Source: Capitulum mitella
Taxonomy: Eukaryota; Arthropoda; Thecostraca; Pollicipedomorpha; Pollicipedidae
Direction of reading: 5' to 3'
Length of the DNA: 64,000 nt
NCBI GenBank assembly: GCA_030062745.1
Contig: CP099842.1
Location: 9,803,838-9,867,837, forward strand
The notes below the pieces were generated by a model. The model was given only the letters and a program-made list of their open reading frames with translations, was not told the DNA's origin and did no database searches. Shown here in pieces: positions 46,960 through 60,393 of the stretch. The position numbers and the translations under genes were made by a program. The stretch's first letter is position 1, and every line of letters begins with the position of its first letter.

Positions 46960-47350
46960 CCGACCTCTGTGTGATGTAAAGACGCGAACCGGACCAGCAT
47001 CAGTCACCGCGACGAGGTGGCTCAGACCAGCGCGACGCCGTGACGTCAGTCGCCGGCCCTCCCGCTCGGCTGCCTGGTGCCGCTGCAGACGGGCGCGCTC
47101 ACCGCTGCAGGGAGGCCGGTCGGCCGCCCAGTGTACCCGCCGACCCGCTGCGGCCCGATCTCAGTCAGCTGCCGCGGACCCGTGGTGGCGGCTGCAGTGC
47201 TGCTCGCACGGCTCCATGGCGCGGCGACGGACCGATGGATGACGTGGACCAGACCATCAGATTTGTGCTAGATTCTGTCGGAATCAGAATCAACTCCGGG
47301 ATCGATTCCGTCCCGGCCGGCGTCAGAATCGAAAGCGTTTCAGCTGATAC
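46960..47350. promoter_or_regulatory. Small CpG-rich patch
   Basis: GC-rich from about 46980 to 47240, then a few GGAATCAGAATC-like direct repeats (47278-47370). No exon supported. Confidence 0.3.
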
Positions 47351-48295
47351 TGCAGGAATCAGAATGTGAGTTGAATCACAAAGTTGTCTACGGAACCAGA
47401 ACTGGGATCGACTTCGATGACAAAGTCATTCTCCAAAGCTGCAGTCCAGAGCAGCAGCTTTGGAAACCTCCAAAGAATGGCCCGATTTCTTTTTCTCAAA
47501 AATGGTATCAAGTCCTCTTCACAACTCCACAGATAAGACATTTAGGCACACTATATTTCTTTATTTAGGAAATAGAGTTAATAAAAGCCGATTCGGTACA
47601 ATAAAATCTCATTAAATTGTGGGACATGGCCAAACAGCGCATACTGGCGGCGATTAGATCCTGATATTCTGCCGCTCATACCGACCGCACATATCCTACG
47701 GACATAGGACTTATGGCAAACCAGTGATTATAAGCGAGTGACTATATATCATTTCTGAGACGATTCATTTAATAAACGTAAATTACAATAGCCATTGATG
47801 AGCAATTTAGCTCCGGGTATTAACGATGTACGGCAACAGTACCTACCTACCTATGTAAAGTGTACTAGAATAATAAAATTGATTTTCGATTGAAAACTAC
47901 TTTAATTAATTGGACTATCCATAAGACTTGTTCCCCTTCCTGCAACACAACTGCTTCATCTGTACCACGATCCTCACCCATCGCGCCCAGGCGGATGCGT
48001 CACGGCAGTCGAAAACAACTTGCCATCGAAAACAATACGGTACTGGGCAGCACAGCTCAGACGGAGAAAATGAGAGGCCATGAAGCCTCAGCAGCTAGCG
48101 CGCTCTGCAACGAGCGTCATCATCGAAGGGAAGGAATATGGGTTTCACAGTCGGAAGTTGTCATGCGAAGCTAGCCAGTGCTTGTCTAAAAGTGGTGACG
48201 ACATGGTTGTAGGCAAATTGCCTCCAGTGCCTCGTCAACACTGCCGTCATCCATTATGCTTGCACAATAGACAGACCAAAAACGTGCATTAACAG

Positions 48296-48470
48296 CGCTC
48301 TCGCCTAGATCCATTAGAGACGGTGCCACAGCAAGTGGAACCACAACAGGCGGGATCAAAAGAGGCAATAGCATCTTCGTTCAGTTCAGCCATCTCGCCA
48401 GAGAGGGATATTACCGATGCTGGTGTCGCTCAAGGTCCGCCTTTTTTGGATGAAACGCCATGGAGAACTG
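48296..48470 (+). CDS. Weak candidate exon or transposon-gene relic
   Basis: An open segment of 58 codons plus one base, rich in Gln, Pro, Ser and Glu. It is preceded by an AG and followed by a perfect GTAAGT donor. The acceptor side lacks a good pyrimidine tract, and the encoded peptide resembles no family I know. An adjoining upstream frame (48080-48290) reads VIIEGKEYGFHSRKLSCEA, vaguely like the start of a FLYWCH-type zinc finger, so a MULE transposon relic is an alternative. Confidence 0.2.
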
Positions 48471-48799
48471 GTAAGTGAACAGCTGTCATGACATCGTTTT
48501 CTGAGACACCTCACTTCGATGTTTGTCAATCATTTCACTCTTAAGAGTTACTGGGGCTTGTTTTAACAGCTTATGCAATATTGCTTTTACTTAGACGATG
48601 ACAACTGGTATACTGGTATCTCAAGTGCTGCACGCGGTTTGACGGCGACCCACCTGGACCGCCGTTCCAGGGATGCCATAGAGCTCAGACTCGAAACCTT
48701 CAGCCTGAAACGATGTACATGTGTTGGAATAGGTGGTAATGTTAAATGCATTGTGGCAAGACGTAGCCTCTGGAGGACCTCATAAAATCATTTCTTACT

Positions 48800-51700
48800 G
48801 CTGTCGACCTACATTATTATGATTATTGAGATCAGATGGCTAGGGACAAACTTAAACAGCCTTTTCAGCAGCTATGCAGGGAACACAGAGGCTTCATGAG
48901 TTTGTGTCTGTCAGCAAGAGCAATGTCACGAGCTGTCGTGCGGAAAGCCCGTAAAAATGTGTCATGAGAAATGTGTAGGCTCGTGACAAACTACCCTAAC
49001 GCCGATCACACATCACTGGTGCTCGTTGCGTGTTACTGTTTTGTCCGTGACTGGCAAGCAAAAAAGTGCTGAAGGAATAGCCCATTTATGTTCCAGAGCT
49101 TTCAGAGGCGGAGTTTCCTATCTCTTTGGATGGGCTCAAGCCCTACTGATTCTCCTTTGAGCTCCCAGTCCTATGCTGAGCCAACCCATTCGGGATGAGC
49201 AACCCATAACTTTTTTTAACTGTTTCAGAACGATTTATCATAAAAGATGCTTGAATGTTAAATCTCCATAAAGCTCCCAAGCAGGGGTGCACACACGCTT
49301 TTCCCTTCCCCCTTCGCACTGCTTTCCCTTCGTAAGGGAAGGGGGAGGGGCGTAGTCTCATTTTGGGCATGGATGGAGAATTGTTTGGAAAGTTGGCGTG
49401 GCGTCGCCCACCGGATTTCAGCCACTTCATTCCGATTTTGGTGAAAATAACTTCAAAAAATTATGTTTTTCTGCCAGTTACAGGTTTACATCGCAGTGCT
49501 GTGTTAACCAGCATTGAAGAGTGCGGTGAACTAAACGGTACACATTGCACACCCTTCGCATATTGTGTAGCGCGCCTGCACGGGGGCCGCTGCGCTTAAC
49601 GCCAGTGACTGAAAAAGGCTCACATTTTCGACAACCTTCCCGCCGATGCGAGGAGCGTCCAGTGAGACTAGTCTCAAGTGTGTGGCTTCACTTGAAAGAC
49701 CCAGCTAGTTCGGGCCTCATTGGCCTTTTGGGACAGAAACACCCTGAAAGGCAAAAAAGACCCTGAAAAGACTGCATTGTTCCACAGTGCCATTGTTCCA
49801 TTCCTCCTTTAATAAACACGACGAATTTCTGATCAGGAGGTAACCATCCAGTGTGCGCGAGCATAGTTCATGTGAGAATGTGAAACAACTTCGTAATGTC
49901 TTCGGTCATGTCAGTGACCACCTTTTATTGGCATAAAACATGTGCATTTGTAAAATCGTTCGCGCTGAAATTGTTAACGTTCGCATTGGAATGTCTCTGA
50001 ATATCACTCGCCCTTGAGGGGGGGGGGCGTCATCCGGCCCCGTCCCCCTTCTGCTATCTCGACAGATTTAAATGCGAGAAAGACAATATTGGCATGGTTG
50101 ATGGGTGCTACCAGTAACTATTTTGTGCGTAATTTTAGTGACCTTAGGTCGCTTTTTATCGGGGTCAAATTAGATCAAAAGTCCTTAAATTTATGTTTTT
50201 TCCGTTTTGTGGCCTTTTCTCTAATCAATGTTCATATTTCTTGGGAGACATAATGTAGGTATACATTACAAACATGCTTGATACAATTAACTATTTACTG
50301 ACAACCGAGAGTTCGAGCTGGATTTGGCTCGGTGACCTAGCATACCCTTGACCTAGATTGACCTAAAAGACTTGCATGGCGTTTAAATTCACGTGTATAC
50401 CATTATATGTAAGACAGGCAGCCATCACTACCAACATAAAGGTAGCCCTTGGGAATATTCTCAGCACGCCTAACCGTTGATTCGAACGTGCCATTTCGCC
50501 CGATACTTTTGACTTTATAGGTCAGTAACTTCAAAATGTTTCGACATATTTCAAACTTGTTTTTGTTCCTAAGCAACACGTAACTCGATTATTAGAAGGT
50601 AGACAAAAAACCTGGCCTTTAGGTGTCCTCCTTTGAAAGTCACTCATAAAAAACCGGAGGGAAGGGCCAAGCCAAAAAAAGAGGGGGGAAGATTTTGCCC
50701 CTCCCGTCCAGTTAGCGTGTGAAGTTGTCTCGGCTCTTGTGGATTTTTTTCAGATTGAAAACAAAATAGACCGGGAAAAACAAGCTGGTGCAATTATAAT
50801 TTTCTCACCTAAAGAATAGTTGTCTGACATATGCTGGTGACCATAAGCTGAATGCAGTGAACTGAATGTACACATTACAACTACCAGCCTGAGCCTCAAG
50901 CTGTATCGACGCATAGCGGCACCCATAAAACCAAACCACGTCCATTTCGTGCCACAGGTGGCGGGCTTTTAGCTGATCACTGGCGTGCGGTGACCTCGTC
51001 GACTGGAGCGCGATTCGTGCTGGTAGTTACGTCCGTATGGTGCATCTGTTTCAGGCTTTGTAGAAGAACACGTATGGAACTCTAATGAAAATAGTGCGCG
51101 GTGTCTGCAATGCATGAATGCATGTTGTTGTAGATCAAGTATAGGTCACATGTATAGGTTGTAAGGATATGTGAACTTTTCCAGATTGATGGGAAGTGAT
51201 ACACTGTGTGTCATGCATTCATCGAAGTGGAATCGCATATCATTTAGTATTGCTCTTGGAAAATGAAAACAGTACAGTCAATTACAGTTTTAGGTACCGA
51301 ACCCCTTGATGACCCCCCCCGTGGCACAATCTGACTTCACCTGTGGCAATTCTAATGCAGATACGGGCTTATGTTGGTCATTGAAAATTGTCAAGCATCG
51401 AATAATTTGTTGGAAAACCAACAAAGAGCATCCTCCATCAAAGTTGCCAAAAATTTCCCGAGATTAGGGGCCATATCCCAAAATCCCTAGGTTCCGTTCG
51501 ATTTCCCACGATCTTGGCAAATTCCCCAAGGTGTAATAACGCTGTGCTGTACTGAATACTGATATGACTAAGATATTTCCCCCAGTGTTATTATATAATC
51601 ATCCACCTGCCCCTGGTGCCATGGGTGAGGGTTTGCAGTGCAACACAAACACTGCACATGAAACATGTCACGGATAAACATATATTCTTTGGGGATAGCA

Positions 51701-52740
51701 ATGATCTCCACAATTTCAGAAAACGTATACTTGCCATTTGACAGAATAGCTACGAATTAACGAAAGGAGCTTAAATCAAGAAATCCTTGTGACATCTATA
51801 TATATTACTTTGCAACTGCACACACATGCTATCTAAAGACACACGTGTTACCTAGTACTCTGATTACGGCCTGTTGATACTATCTCTAGGGGTATGCAAA
51901 AATGGCAGTCACTGCGTGTGCTTGTCCAATGAATGAGTCAGGGTTGTCAAAAACTAGTTTGTGCTATGTCAGTGATATTAAACGGTATAGACCATTTGCT
52001 GAAAAATGCTAACAGTGGAACAAGAGACCATCTTGGGGTTTATACCTCCGGGACTCGGAGAACCGCAAGGTCCTGGTCCTGGATCAGCCCCGTGATGGTC
52101 TTCTTCACATGGTCGGAAGTTTGTGTTTTTTTTTGGCTTTTTGGCAACACTGGTATAAACCAAATAGGCAAGTATTCCCTTCGTAGCTACTGATTAAAAA
52201 AAAGACGCGAAAGAAAAATTTTGACGAAACATATCGGTACTGAAAATTGATTACGAAAACCCGTTATTAACCAAAGGTGCGAAATCGTTTAGAAAAAAAC
52301 GGGAAGCATTTATGAAATTTTGTTCCTATAATCGATCCAAATCTACTTTTCGGATCCACCCCTGAGCCCCCAGTCGTTTTCATGGAACTCCAAACCCTGA
52401 AAGTTTTGTTTCTTTCTGCATGTGCTCTAGACTATGTTTGCTACATTTGTTTCCATGTTGAGTGGCACCACAAAACATAGCAAAATGTCTTGGTGTGCGA
52501 TTGACCAGCTGGGTATTTAACATGACTAGAGTTCAGAATTCCTTTGTAACTTGTGGGAAATTCAGCCTAGATCACATTGTCCGATGTCAGTTACCGTAAC
52601 ACGGCAAGGCGAGGCAGTATCAGCGGACGGATACAGACTTCACCACTTCTTTCACCGACATGCTGATATTTATAGCTCAGTGCAGCGTTAATGCCCGCCA
52701 TTTTTATCCCTGGTTATGATAACCAATACCTGGGATCGCA
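48800..52740. other. AT-rich upstream DNA, no supported gene
   Basis: Mostly plain AT-rich sequence with short G or C homopolymers (about 50018 and 51316). TGACCTAG-containing segments at 50330-50370 may be a third, decayed copy of repeat family B. No exon supported. Confidence 0.5.
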
Positions 52741-52769
52741 TTTTAGGATTCGTTAACTCTGACCATAGT

Positions 52770-52960
52770 TGATGGCCACTTTAAAAAAATTGGCCTGAAG
52801 ACTAGGTCGCGAGGTCAAACGCATGAAAATATATACATATTTTTCAAAATAAAAACAAAGTGTACAGAACAGTAAAAATCCATTTTGACTACAGCAACAT
52901 GGTTTTTGCGCAAACTGATCGTTTTTTAGATATAGAGCAATATATTGCCGCATTTCCACT
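52770..52960 (-). repeat. Dispersed repeat family B, copy 2 (inverted relative to copy 1)
   Basis: On the minus strand: TATATTGCTCTATATCTAAA, then TTTTCATGCGTTTGACCTC followed by GCGACCTAG. This is the same order as at 35360-35560. Confidence 0.6.
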
Positions 52961-53515
52961 CAAATCCCAATCACTCGGAAAATTCTGAGCGCCGTGTCTC
53001 CTAAATCCATGCTTAGATCGAGCGGATAGTCGAAAGTGCAAAATGTGGGTGAAAGATAACCCCTAAGACCAGTTTTTAAACGAAATCGGTGACTAAGGTG
53101 AGTATATTTGGGAAGATGCCTATTCGACTTGTCCCGTAACGCCCCAACGGTGAAGCTATCTCACGCGGAATGCAGGCGATTCGTTCTCTGTGAAACGGCT
53201 TTTGTGTTTTGGCGGCGTTGTAGTATATGACGTAATGTGTTGCCACCCCTGCAGTAATGTTTGCCGAAAGAAGGCATGAGACATTCATTTATACGGTCTT
53301 CATGGCAGGTATCTCCATGCATCAAAACAGGACTTGGGGGAAAAAGGCATTAGACATCGCCCTTGGGCCTGCTATCAGCCATGCCATTATTATTATGATT
53401 CTCTATAAGTTTGATCCGAACTTCTCCGAAATGGACGACAAAAAGACAAAAAGGCTTTTTGATCAGAGTTTATACTAAGCATTGCTTGTTGTGTAGACCC
53501 TTGATCCCGCCGCCC

Positions 53516-53776
53516 TGTAGCACGACATTACTGCTACTTCAATACCGCTAACGGCATTACTGCTCCGACAGTACTGCAAATGAAATAACTGCTAACGACG
53601 TCACTGCTAACGACAGAAGTGCTACACGACACTACTGCTAACGACAGTACTGTTACACGACACCACTGCTAACGACAGCACAACTTCACGGCACTGCTAC
53701 TGACAGGACGGTCGGTAGTACTGTCGTGTGGCAGTAATGTCGTCTAGCAGTACTGGCAGAAGCAGTGACGTGGAAC
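53516..53776. mobile_element. 261-bp foldback mini-element with perfect 10-bp target-site duplication
   Basis: The left two thirds carry direct repeats of ACTGCTAACGACA and GCTACACGACA words. The right part (53715-53760) is the same unit inverted (ACTGTCGTGTGGCAGTA, TGTCGTCTAGCAGTACTG). CCCGCCGCCC occurs on both sides (53506-53515 and 53777-53786). The repeat architecture matches the larger foldback element at 42329 but the sequence is unrelated. No coding capacity. Confidence 0.8.
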
Positions 53777-53789
53777 CCCGCCGCCCACG

Positions 53790-54830
53790 TGAACCCAACG
53801 ATTTATCTTGCTGTGAAACTCGTTTTTGGGATAAAGGGTAACTTCCTAAAGCGTGCTACTGCTTTGAGTGGTGAAGTAAGCGATATTTCCTGGAGTGGTT
53901 TTTACAGTGGACCACTGGCATGCTTCATCGGCCAGTGCTATCTTAAGAGCTTTCGTCAACAAACACTCGCGCTGAGACTCCTGAATCTTTCGAAGGCTCG
54001 TCTGCTGCGTTGGCTTCTGACTCACGTACTGCACACTTTGTTTTGCTTAGTGTCAACCTTTTGCGGTCTTTACCGAAAGCACGATTAACATTTTTTGCCA
54101 GACGTCTAGTTGATTTTTCTTCTTTCGACACGTTGCTTTTATAAGGACCTACGTCACTAGATGCCATCCGTGACATCAAAAGGTGGGCTGTAGCTGTCGG
54201 AGCCAGTCGGAAGGAGGAGCAGCGTCAGGCGGAGGAGGACAGAGGACCGCACAGACGGTCGCAGGAAGATAATGCGAGCAGACAGGTAGGCGAGGACAGG
54301 TGGCACACCGCGCAACGCCTGGGGTAGACGAGCTAAGTTTTGGTCGGCGCTTTGGCTCAGTAAATGGTCTAAAAGGTCGTCAGTCATTCGCCTTACGTGA
54401 CATTCTTCCCTATTGTGCTGTAGCATCCAGGCAGCATAGACACAGAAAGTTCCCCCTACCTTTAGAAGCCGCTCAGCGTGGACATGCGTAGTTCACAGAC
54501 ATACTTTCTTTGAGGCGGAAAGATCAGAAGAAATGGACATGATGGCTTGCACACTTTCAATTAGACACTGGATAATCCAGGTTATCAAATATGTCCATGA
54601 ATAACGCCGTTTTATCGAGCACTCCTCGGTTCCGGGGATGGCGGAAGCTTAGGATATGAGATGCGTCCGATACTTTATCACTGCATGTTTGTCTTGTTCA
54701 CTTTGCATTGTCCTTGCCGAGTGGGGTTCGGGTACCACACATTTACAGCTTGTCGTCGCTTACTCGTTTGTTATTTCAAGAGAGTTTAGGACCCGAACAT
54801 GACACGTGACTGATCTATCACATGTAGCGG
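53790..54830. other. Upstream DNA, no supported gene
   Basis: Several medium-length frames on both strands (for example 53765-54088 plus, 54157-54426 minus) have no recognised domain or convincing splice pair. Confidence 0.4.
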
Positions 54831-54839
54831 ACGTGTTCC

Positions 54840-55060
54840 AGTTCGAAATCTTCATCACGAGTCTCCGGCGGGGGACAGTTTACCTGGAGGCGGACGGTGC
54901 CGGGCTGTGCTGTGACACGAGTCGACGGTGGCGGCCGGCGGACCGGTGGCGTTTCCCGCTCGGGTCGCGATGTTGTCCGGATTGTCGCCGGCCGCTGCTG
55001 CAGCCGGCGGAGATGTTGTCGATTGCAGCCTTCGGCCGGCTGCCGGACAGATATGCTTAA
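54840..55060. promoter_or_regulatory. Small CpG-rich patch
   Basis: A GC/CpG block with open frames on both strands. The minus strand shows a CCTCCAGGTAAAC donor-like junction, but no matching acceptor or domain, so I do not call an exon. Confidence 0.3.
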
Positions 55061-55069
55061 GCTGCAGCC

Positions 55070-58000
55070 TGTGTGCAAGACCAACGAAGCCCCTGGTCGC
55101 CCCCACTGGTCTGACCGGTACGCAGCACGTATGGCGGATAGGATAGTGGCTTTGCCAGCTCTGTGTGCCGTTGCATGACAAAATTTCCTCACAGTACTCA
55201 TGACCTTGTCATCCTCAAAACGTTTCTAAGCCCGTGCAGGTTTGAGCAGTATTGAAGCTGTTGGAAGCTTTGTAGTAAGCTGCGTTCACACACTGCAGAC
55301 AAAATGAGCACTGTGTTTCCTGTATGCATGTTGGCTGGAAGCATGCCATTACTTGCTTTACGCGCCACCGCCCCTTAAAACATTTAGCCCTGTGCCATTC
55401 AGGCCCATGGACATGAACTTTCCATTTGGCCAACCATCAAGATGCGGAACAAGACGACCATGATGGGTTATGGATGCTTTTTAGTAAACACACAATCTGC
55501 TGCTGACGAAATTCCTCTAAAAATTCATTTATACAGCATGAACACAATCTTTACGATGTAGAAAACAACAGCGTTGTTCGCAAGAAGAGCACCGCGAATA
55601 TGCAGTGATACCAGCTTCAGTGATAATGTCACCCTACCAGCGACTGAGAAGCGCTATACATGCAAAAGATATGCAGTTCATTTGGCGTGCTGCATACATA
55701 CATGCATTTTCAGATGCAGATTCTCTACTGCTCCCAGCACATGTGAAGATGTGCTCGGAAGCCTTTCTTTACATCAAAACATGGTCATAATGCAATAGGC
55801 CCGACATGCACGTTGGGTGTTTTGAGTTGTACATAGACTTCTTGTCTCAGGCAGGTGTCTTCAGAGACGGTCATGTGTGAATATGTGAATATTAAGAGCC
55901 AAATTGTGAATATTGTATGGCAGGTAAGACCATCTGGAAGGACACACGCTTCATATCTGATTGATGAACAATTTTGCGCCGTAAATCCTGAATTGCTGAC
56001 ATGTTTTTGCTAGCATCCAGATATGTCCGGATCTGTAATAGTATACAATGTTTATGCTATATGTCAAACGAACAATAGGAAACTGCAAACTGCTGGTTTA
56101 TATTTGCACCAAAATACAGGCATTAGCTTCCGCTTTTAGCTTCCTGCTCTGTCTGATCTTTCCCTGCTTCTCGACGCTAACTCTGCTATGGCTCCCAGTT
56201 TTTGGAACGCCACTGGCCATCGCTGCGTGACGGCCACCCGGCAATCTCGGCCAATTTGATCCGTGTCACGCACACCGAAATTGCACGCGGTCGGACCGAG
56301 GGACAAAGAAACGCGGCGTAACGTGGCGGGTCCGGCCGACACGTTCCCAGAACGCGTAACTGAGACGGCCACCGGCTCATGCCCGACTGTGCCATTACCG
56401 CACGCTGTTTACTGAAGCATTTCCTGACAGCGACTCACCCGAGGCGGCCGCTTCTCCGAAAACATTGACCACTACAGGCTGGCTCCGTGAATTTTGGCGG
56501 CTGCGACGCCGGGAAGGTTGTCGTAATTGAACCACAGATGCCGACTGTAGGTAACGTTAAACGAAACGGGTTTTTTAATGTGGAAGCGCACTTGAAAAGG
56601 TAATGCCGCACCGATCCACAGGAACAGAAAGGTACATATTATGCTCTGCTTGGATACAAAAGCAGCTAAGGCGGTTTGGTACCAGGCAGACTTCTTAATT
56701 CGTGCGTAACGCCTAACACTGCACGAAATCTATGGTATACGTGTAACGTTTCAAATAAAATGTGCCTAAAATTTCGTGAGTTGAAGGGTTGCATCAAACT
56801 TTATGGCCTGGTTTCCCATTAAATTTGGATTCCATAACTGAAACGTGTTTGCTTGCAATTAAATGAACAGCAAAAAATAAGAAAGTGCTGAAAACAGAGG
56901 GTGCTGAAGAGAGGGTCACTCAGCTGCAAAGCAATTTGACAAGAGCAAACCACGCCGTCTTTCATATCTGACATACTTATACGAAATTCGCTCGTTTTTT
57001 TGGGGGGAAGGAAGTCCCGATTGAGAATATGACTTCTTTCCGCTCAGTCATATTCTCATTTTCATGAGGTTCTAGAAGTTCTTTGAGTTTTTTCCATTCG
57101 ACTCTTCAGACAAGACAATCCAAAGGAGTCAATGAACCCAACCTGTGGAGTGCAATTATTACGAGATGCTAACGCTAGGTGTCTCCAAAAGTTTCCACAT
57201 TTATTTTTAAACCTTTTTTGAAATGGAGACTTAAAAACTAAATGCGAGTGAAAATATTTCTTATCAAGAATAATCAGAACAACGCAACATTCTTTAACCG
57301 AGAGAGGTTGATTTATGTATATATACATATATGCCTAAATGAGAGACTGGATGCTTCGGCGTTAGGCCACCTCCACTGGTATCATAAAAATGGCCCACCA
57401 CCAAAATGTCGAGTTGTTAATTTTTGTGCGTAAAAACACCAAATCTAAATGATACAACATCAATAAATAGAAGAAAAATCGGCGTCTCTCGGCATAAAGA
57501 AGTTGATTTTTATTTCAGAATCACGAAAAAGATCCGATGCCGATTAGGGCCTTGGTTTATTTCATTAAGTTGTATATCCAGTATCATGTTATGTCACTAT
57601 ATCACGCACACTAGAAGCCTTGCCAAACCTGGTAAACATCATGTGCTCCAAATGGCCTCATTTCGGCTTGCGAGCTATGGTCGCCTGGACATAGCTCGAA
57701 AGACACAAAACAGCGTTTCTACAAGACCTTACGGATGCGCCGAATGCTATTTTTTTTAACAAAGCTCCTGGGTCTATCGACACTTTCGGGTGATTTCTTC
57801 GAAGCCATGTTTTTGTCTGCCCATATGAAAAGAGTCTTTTTTATTAACATTTACAATGGACCAGATCAAGCTATCTTTCAGACGTCCGAAGAGTTAGATC
57901 AAGCAATCCTTCCGGCTTCCGGAGGGTCAGACCTAGCGACCCTTGGGCGAATATAAAGAAAGGAAGGGCGGAAGACATCGAGTACGAGCTGTAAGAAAGC

Positions 58001-59800
58001 CCAAAAAGTCAAAGCAAGATTTCTCACAGCATCTGGGAATCTAAGGCACTTACAGTCTACAGCACTTGCATTTCAAGGGTTCGCCTATGGTCTCTGGGCG
58101 GATGTACTTTACCTGCAGGGGACATTGGTCTGATCTTCCCCGTTCCCTCCAATTGTCTTATGGAAAACGTCAAATGGACATTCAAGAATACTCGTCAAAT
58201 GGCATTCAGGAATGCGACTTAGGAGGAATCGCCAAGGGATCCTAATGATCTCAGGAAATGGACCCAGAGGATTCGACGGAGCAGTGCTGAAACAATAAGC
58301 ATCTGCGTCACTTTCGAGCAGCATCCATCCGGGAAACACTTGCGTGGAAGCCGAAAAGGGGGTCATCTGGAGCACGTGCTGCAGTGCAGTTACTGGTGAC
58401 AGGAGTCAACATTGTCCAGCCCTCATTGTGCTTCTGTCAACATCTTTGCGTGCCATGCTTTGATCCGTTTTTTGCAATAACATTTTGACGCATAGAACAT
58501 GACAATCGGCTAATGACATAGATTAAGCAGACATAAGATCATGTAATGCAGAAATATACGTCTAGGAGAAGGCAGCCAATAACTTAGATGAGGAATTAGT
58601 CGTGACACTAATCTAACGACCCGCGGGTGAATTGTGGACTTGAGATGCCCCTGTGTCTGGCATGGTCGGAAACAAGACGACTCCGGCCATGCATACTGTC
58701 GTGCCTTCTAAATATCACTCATACCAAAACAATGCTGCCGCGAGTGAGTATCACGCCACCATTCGATTCGTGACGTGATGGCCGCGAATGGCGGCTATCA
58801 TGGATATTAACGATGACCCCTCGCTGTACGTAACGATGCTCAATTGCGCGACAGTCGTTGGTCAGCGGGAATGATGTTTACCTACCGATCCAACCCTTTT
58901 CTTCGCTGGTCAAGAGGAAACAGTGAAACGAAACGAACGTGAAACAAACGAATGAGTCTTCCTCACTTTGAACGTGAGTTTGTTATATTTGTTTGCTAGA
59001 AAATTCTGGTCACACAGTGACTTCATAATTAAAAGCAAGAGCACTGAAATCCTCTGAAAATAAAAAAAAAATGAATCCTCTAAAATCTCATCCGCCTGCG
59101 GTGGCATAACGAATCTTAGCATTCCGTCAATCGATATAGGCAATGTAGTCTGGACCCGAACTAAAACAAGGCGGAGGAAAAGGAATGAATAGAACAAAAG
59201 GAGGAGAAAAAGGCGAACTTCGAACTGGACCCTGATTTGCGCCGTGCGTCCGTCGGCGCTCCATGTAGCTACTGGCCACTGACCAAATGCCAGTGCAGTG
59301 ACCATAAAAGCACGTTGGAAACTAAAAGATCAGAAGAAGACACCCGTGCACCTACATTTTGACGAAATAATTAGTATTTTCTGCATATGTGAATGGGCTT
59401 GAAGATGACGTTTGCATCCCCTCAGATTTTTGTCCTGTTCCGTCCCCGCCTAAGAGTGATAAGAAGCGAGGGAGTGGAAAATCACCGACGCAAGGAAACA
59501 TGCGGCTGATTGCGCATTTTCCAACAAACAGTGAGACACGCACGGCGCTCAGAGCGGGTCGTGCGTTCTGATTTCTCACGGTGCATAGCGTGAAACGCAT
59601 GGTCATACCGGGGAGAAGCCGACCGAAAACCAGGTCTTCCAGTTAGACGGACAATGAGGCATTTGTAGGCAATAGGGCGTATGCTGGACGCGTATGTAGA
59701 AGGCAAACGAGTTTTGTTCTCGCAACCGTACCAAAAACAATCACCTTCTCTCCACTCCTGCGCCCTTGCGTGCATATAGCCGTTTCTGACGGCACTGCCA
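55070..59800. other. AT-rich upstream DNA, no supported gene
   Basis: No exon, array or recognisable mobile element. A CpG-richer patch around 56210-56470 is weak. A short partial duplication of GATCAAGCWAT words lies at 57866-57910. Confidence 0.45.
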
Positions 59801-59812
59801 ACGTAGGTCACA

Positions 59813-60015
59813 TGGCTCGTCCCTTAATCGCAGGCTGGAACGGCACAGGAGCACATTACGTATACCATTTATCTACTGTGCCTCAGTACAATCGTGGCAC
59901 CCTGTGGATTCTGCCCGTATAGATTACGGGGCTCGTCGCTTTATCGCAGGCTGGAACTGCACAGGAGCACGTTACATATATCCACGGTTTGTCTACTGCA
60001 CCTCGGGACTATTTT
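59813..60015 (+). repeat. Tandem duplication, about 85 bp similar, period 116 bp
   Basis: GGCTCGTC..TTATCGCAGGCTGGAAC and CACAGGAGCAC occur in the same order at 59814 and 59930. The copies differ at roughly one base in ten. It lies directly upstream of the candidate gene at 60240. Confidence 0.85.
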
Positions 60016-60239
60016 GACGTCCTGCAGCGCGATCGACCGGTCGTGCTGCAGAGCGATTGCTTCCGTTTACCTTCCGAAGGCACAACAGTCACTGTTTCCC
60101 GGGCAACCCGGCGTTACAGGATCCGGTCACAGACGTGGCCGGCTACCCACTGGCGATGAGGCGGCGCTGGGGTGAAGGTGATCAGGCTGGACTTCCTCGA
60201 GTGCGACCTTTTTCTGTTGCCGAGCAGCCAAAGCTCCAA

Positions 60240-60393
60240 ATGACCACACACGTCCTCCTATGCCTTCTCCTTATTGACCTGTCAGTGGCAGACGCTAGGC
60301 AAAGACAACCTTTGGAGCAGTTTTTGCTTGATTTCATCGCCGTAAAGAGCGTCTCCTCCGTCGTGTTCCACCAGCGGGGGATCACAAATAGAG
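60240..60393 (+). CDS. Candidate new gene, exon 1: signal peptide and start of mature protein
   Basis: ATG at 60240 begins MTTHVLLCLLLIDLSVADAR, a good signal peptide with a likely cleavage after ADA. It is followed by QRQPLEQFLLDFIAVKSVSS and VVFHQRGITNR. The exon ends AGAG before GTAACG (phase 1), 51 codons plus one base. It joins in frame to the exon at 60690. The frame is open upstream to 60057, but the ATG at 60240 gives the clean signal sequence. The xxFLxDFxxxKxVSSVVF pattern reminds me of the N-terminal ligand-binding part of arthropod ionotropic receptors, but this is only a suggestion. Later exons would be right of the window or hidden. Confidence 0.5.

Noticed and set aside
54818..55201. 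Minus-strand frame with a CAG/GTAAAC donor-like end
   Set aside because: No acceptor, no domain, Ala/Arg/Thr-rich composition typical of antisense GC islands in this window.
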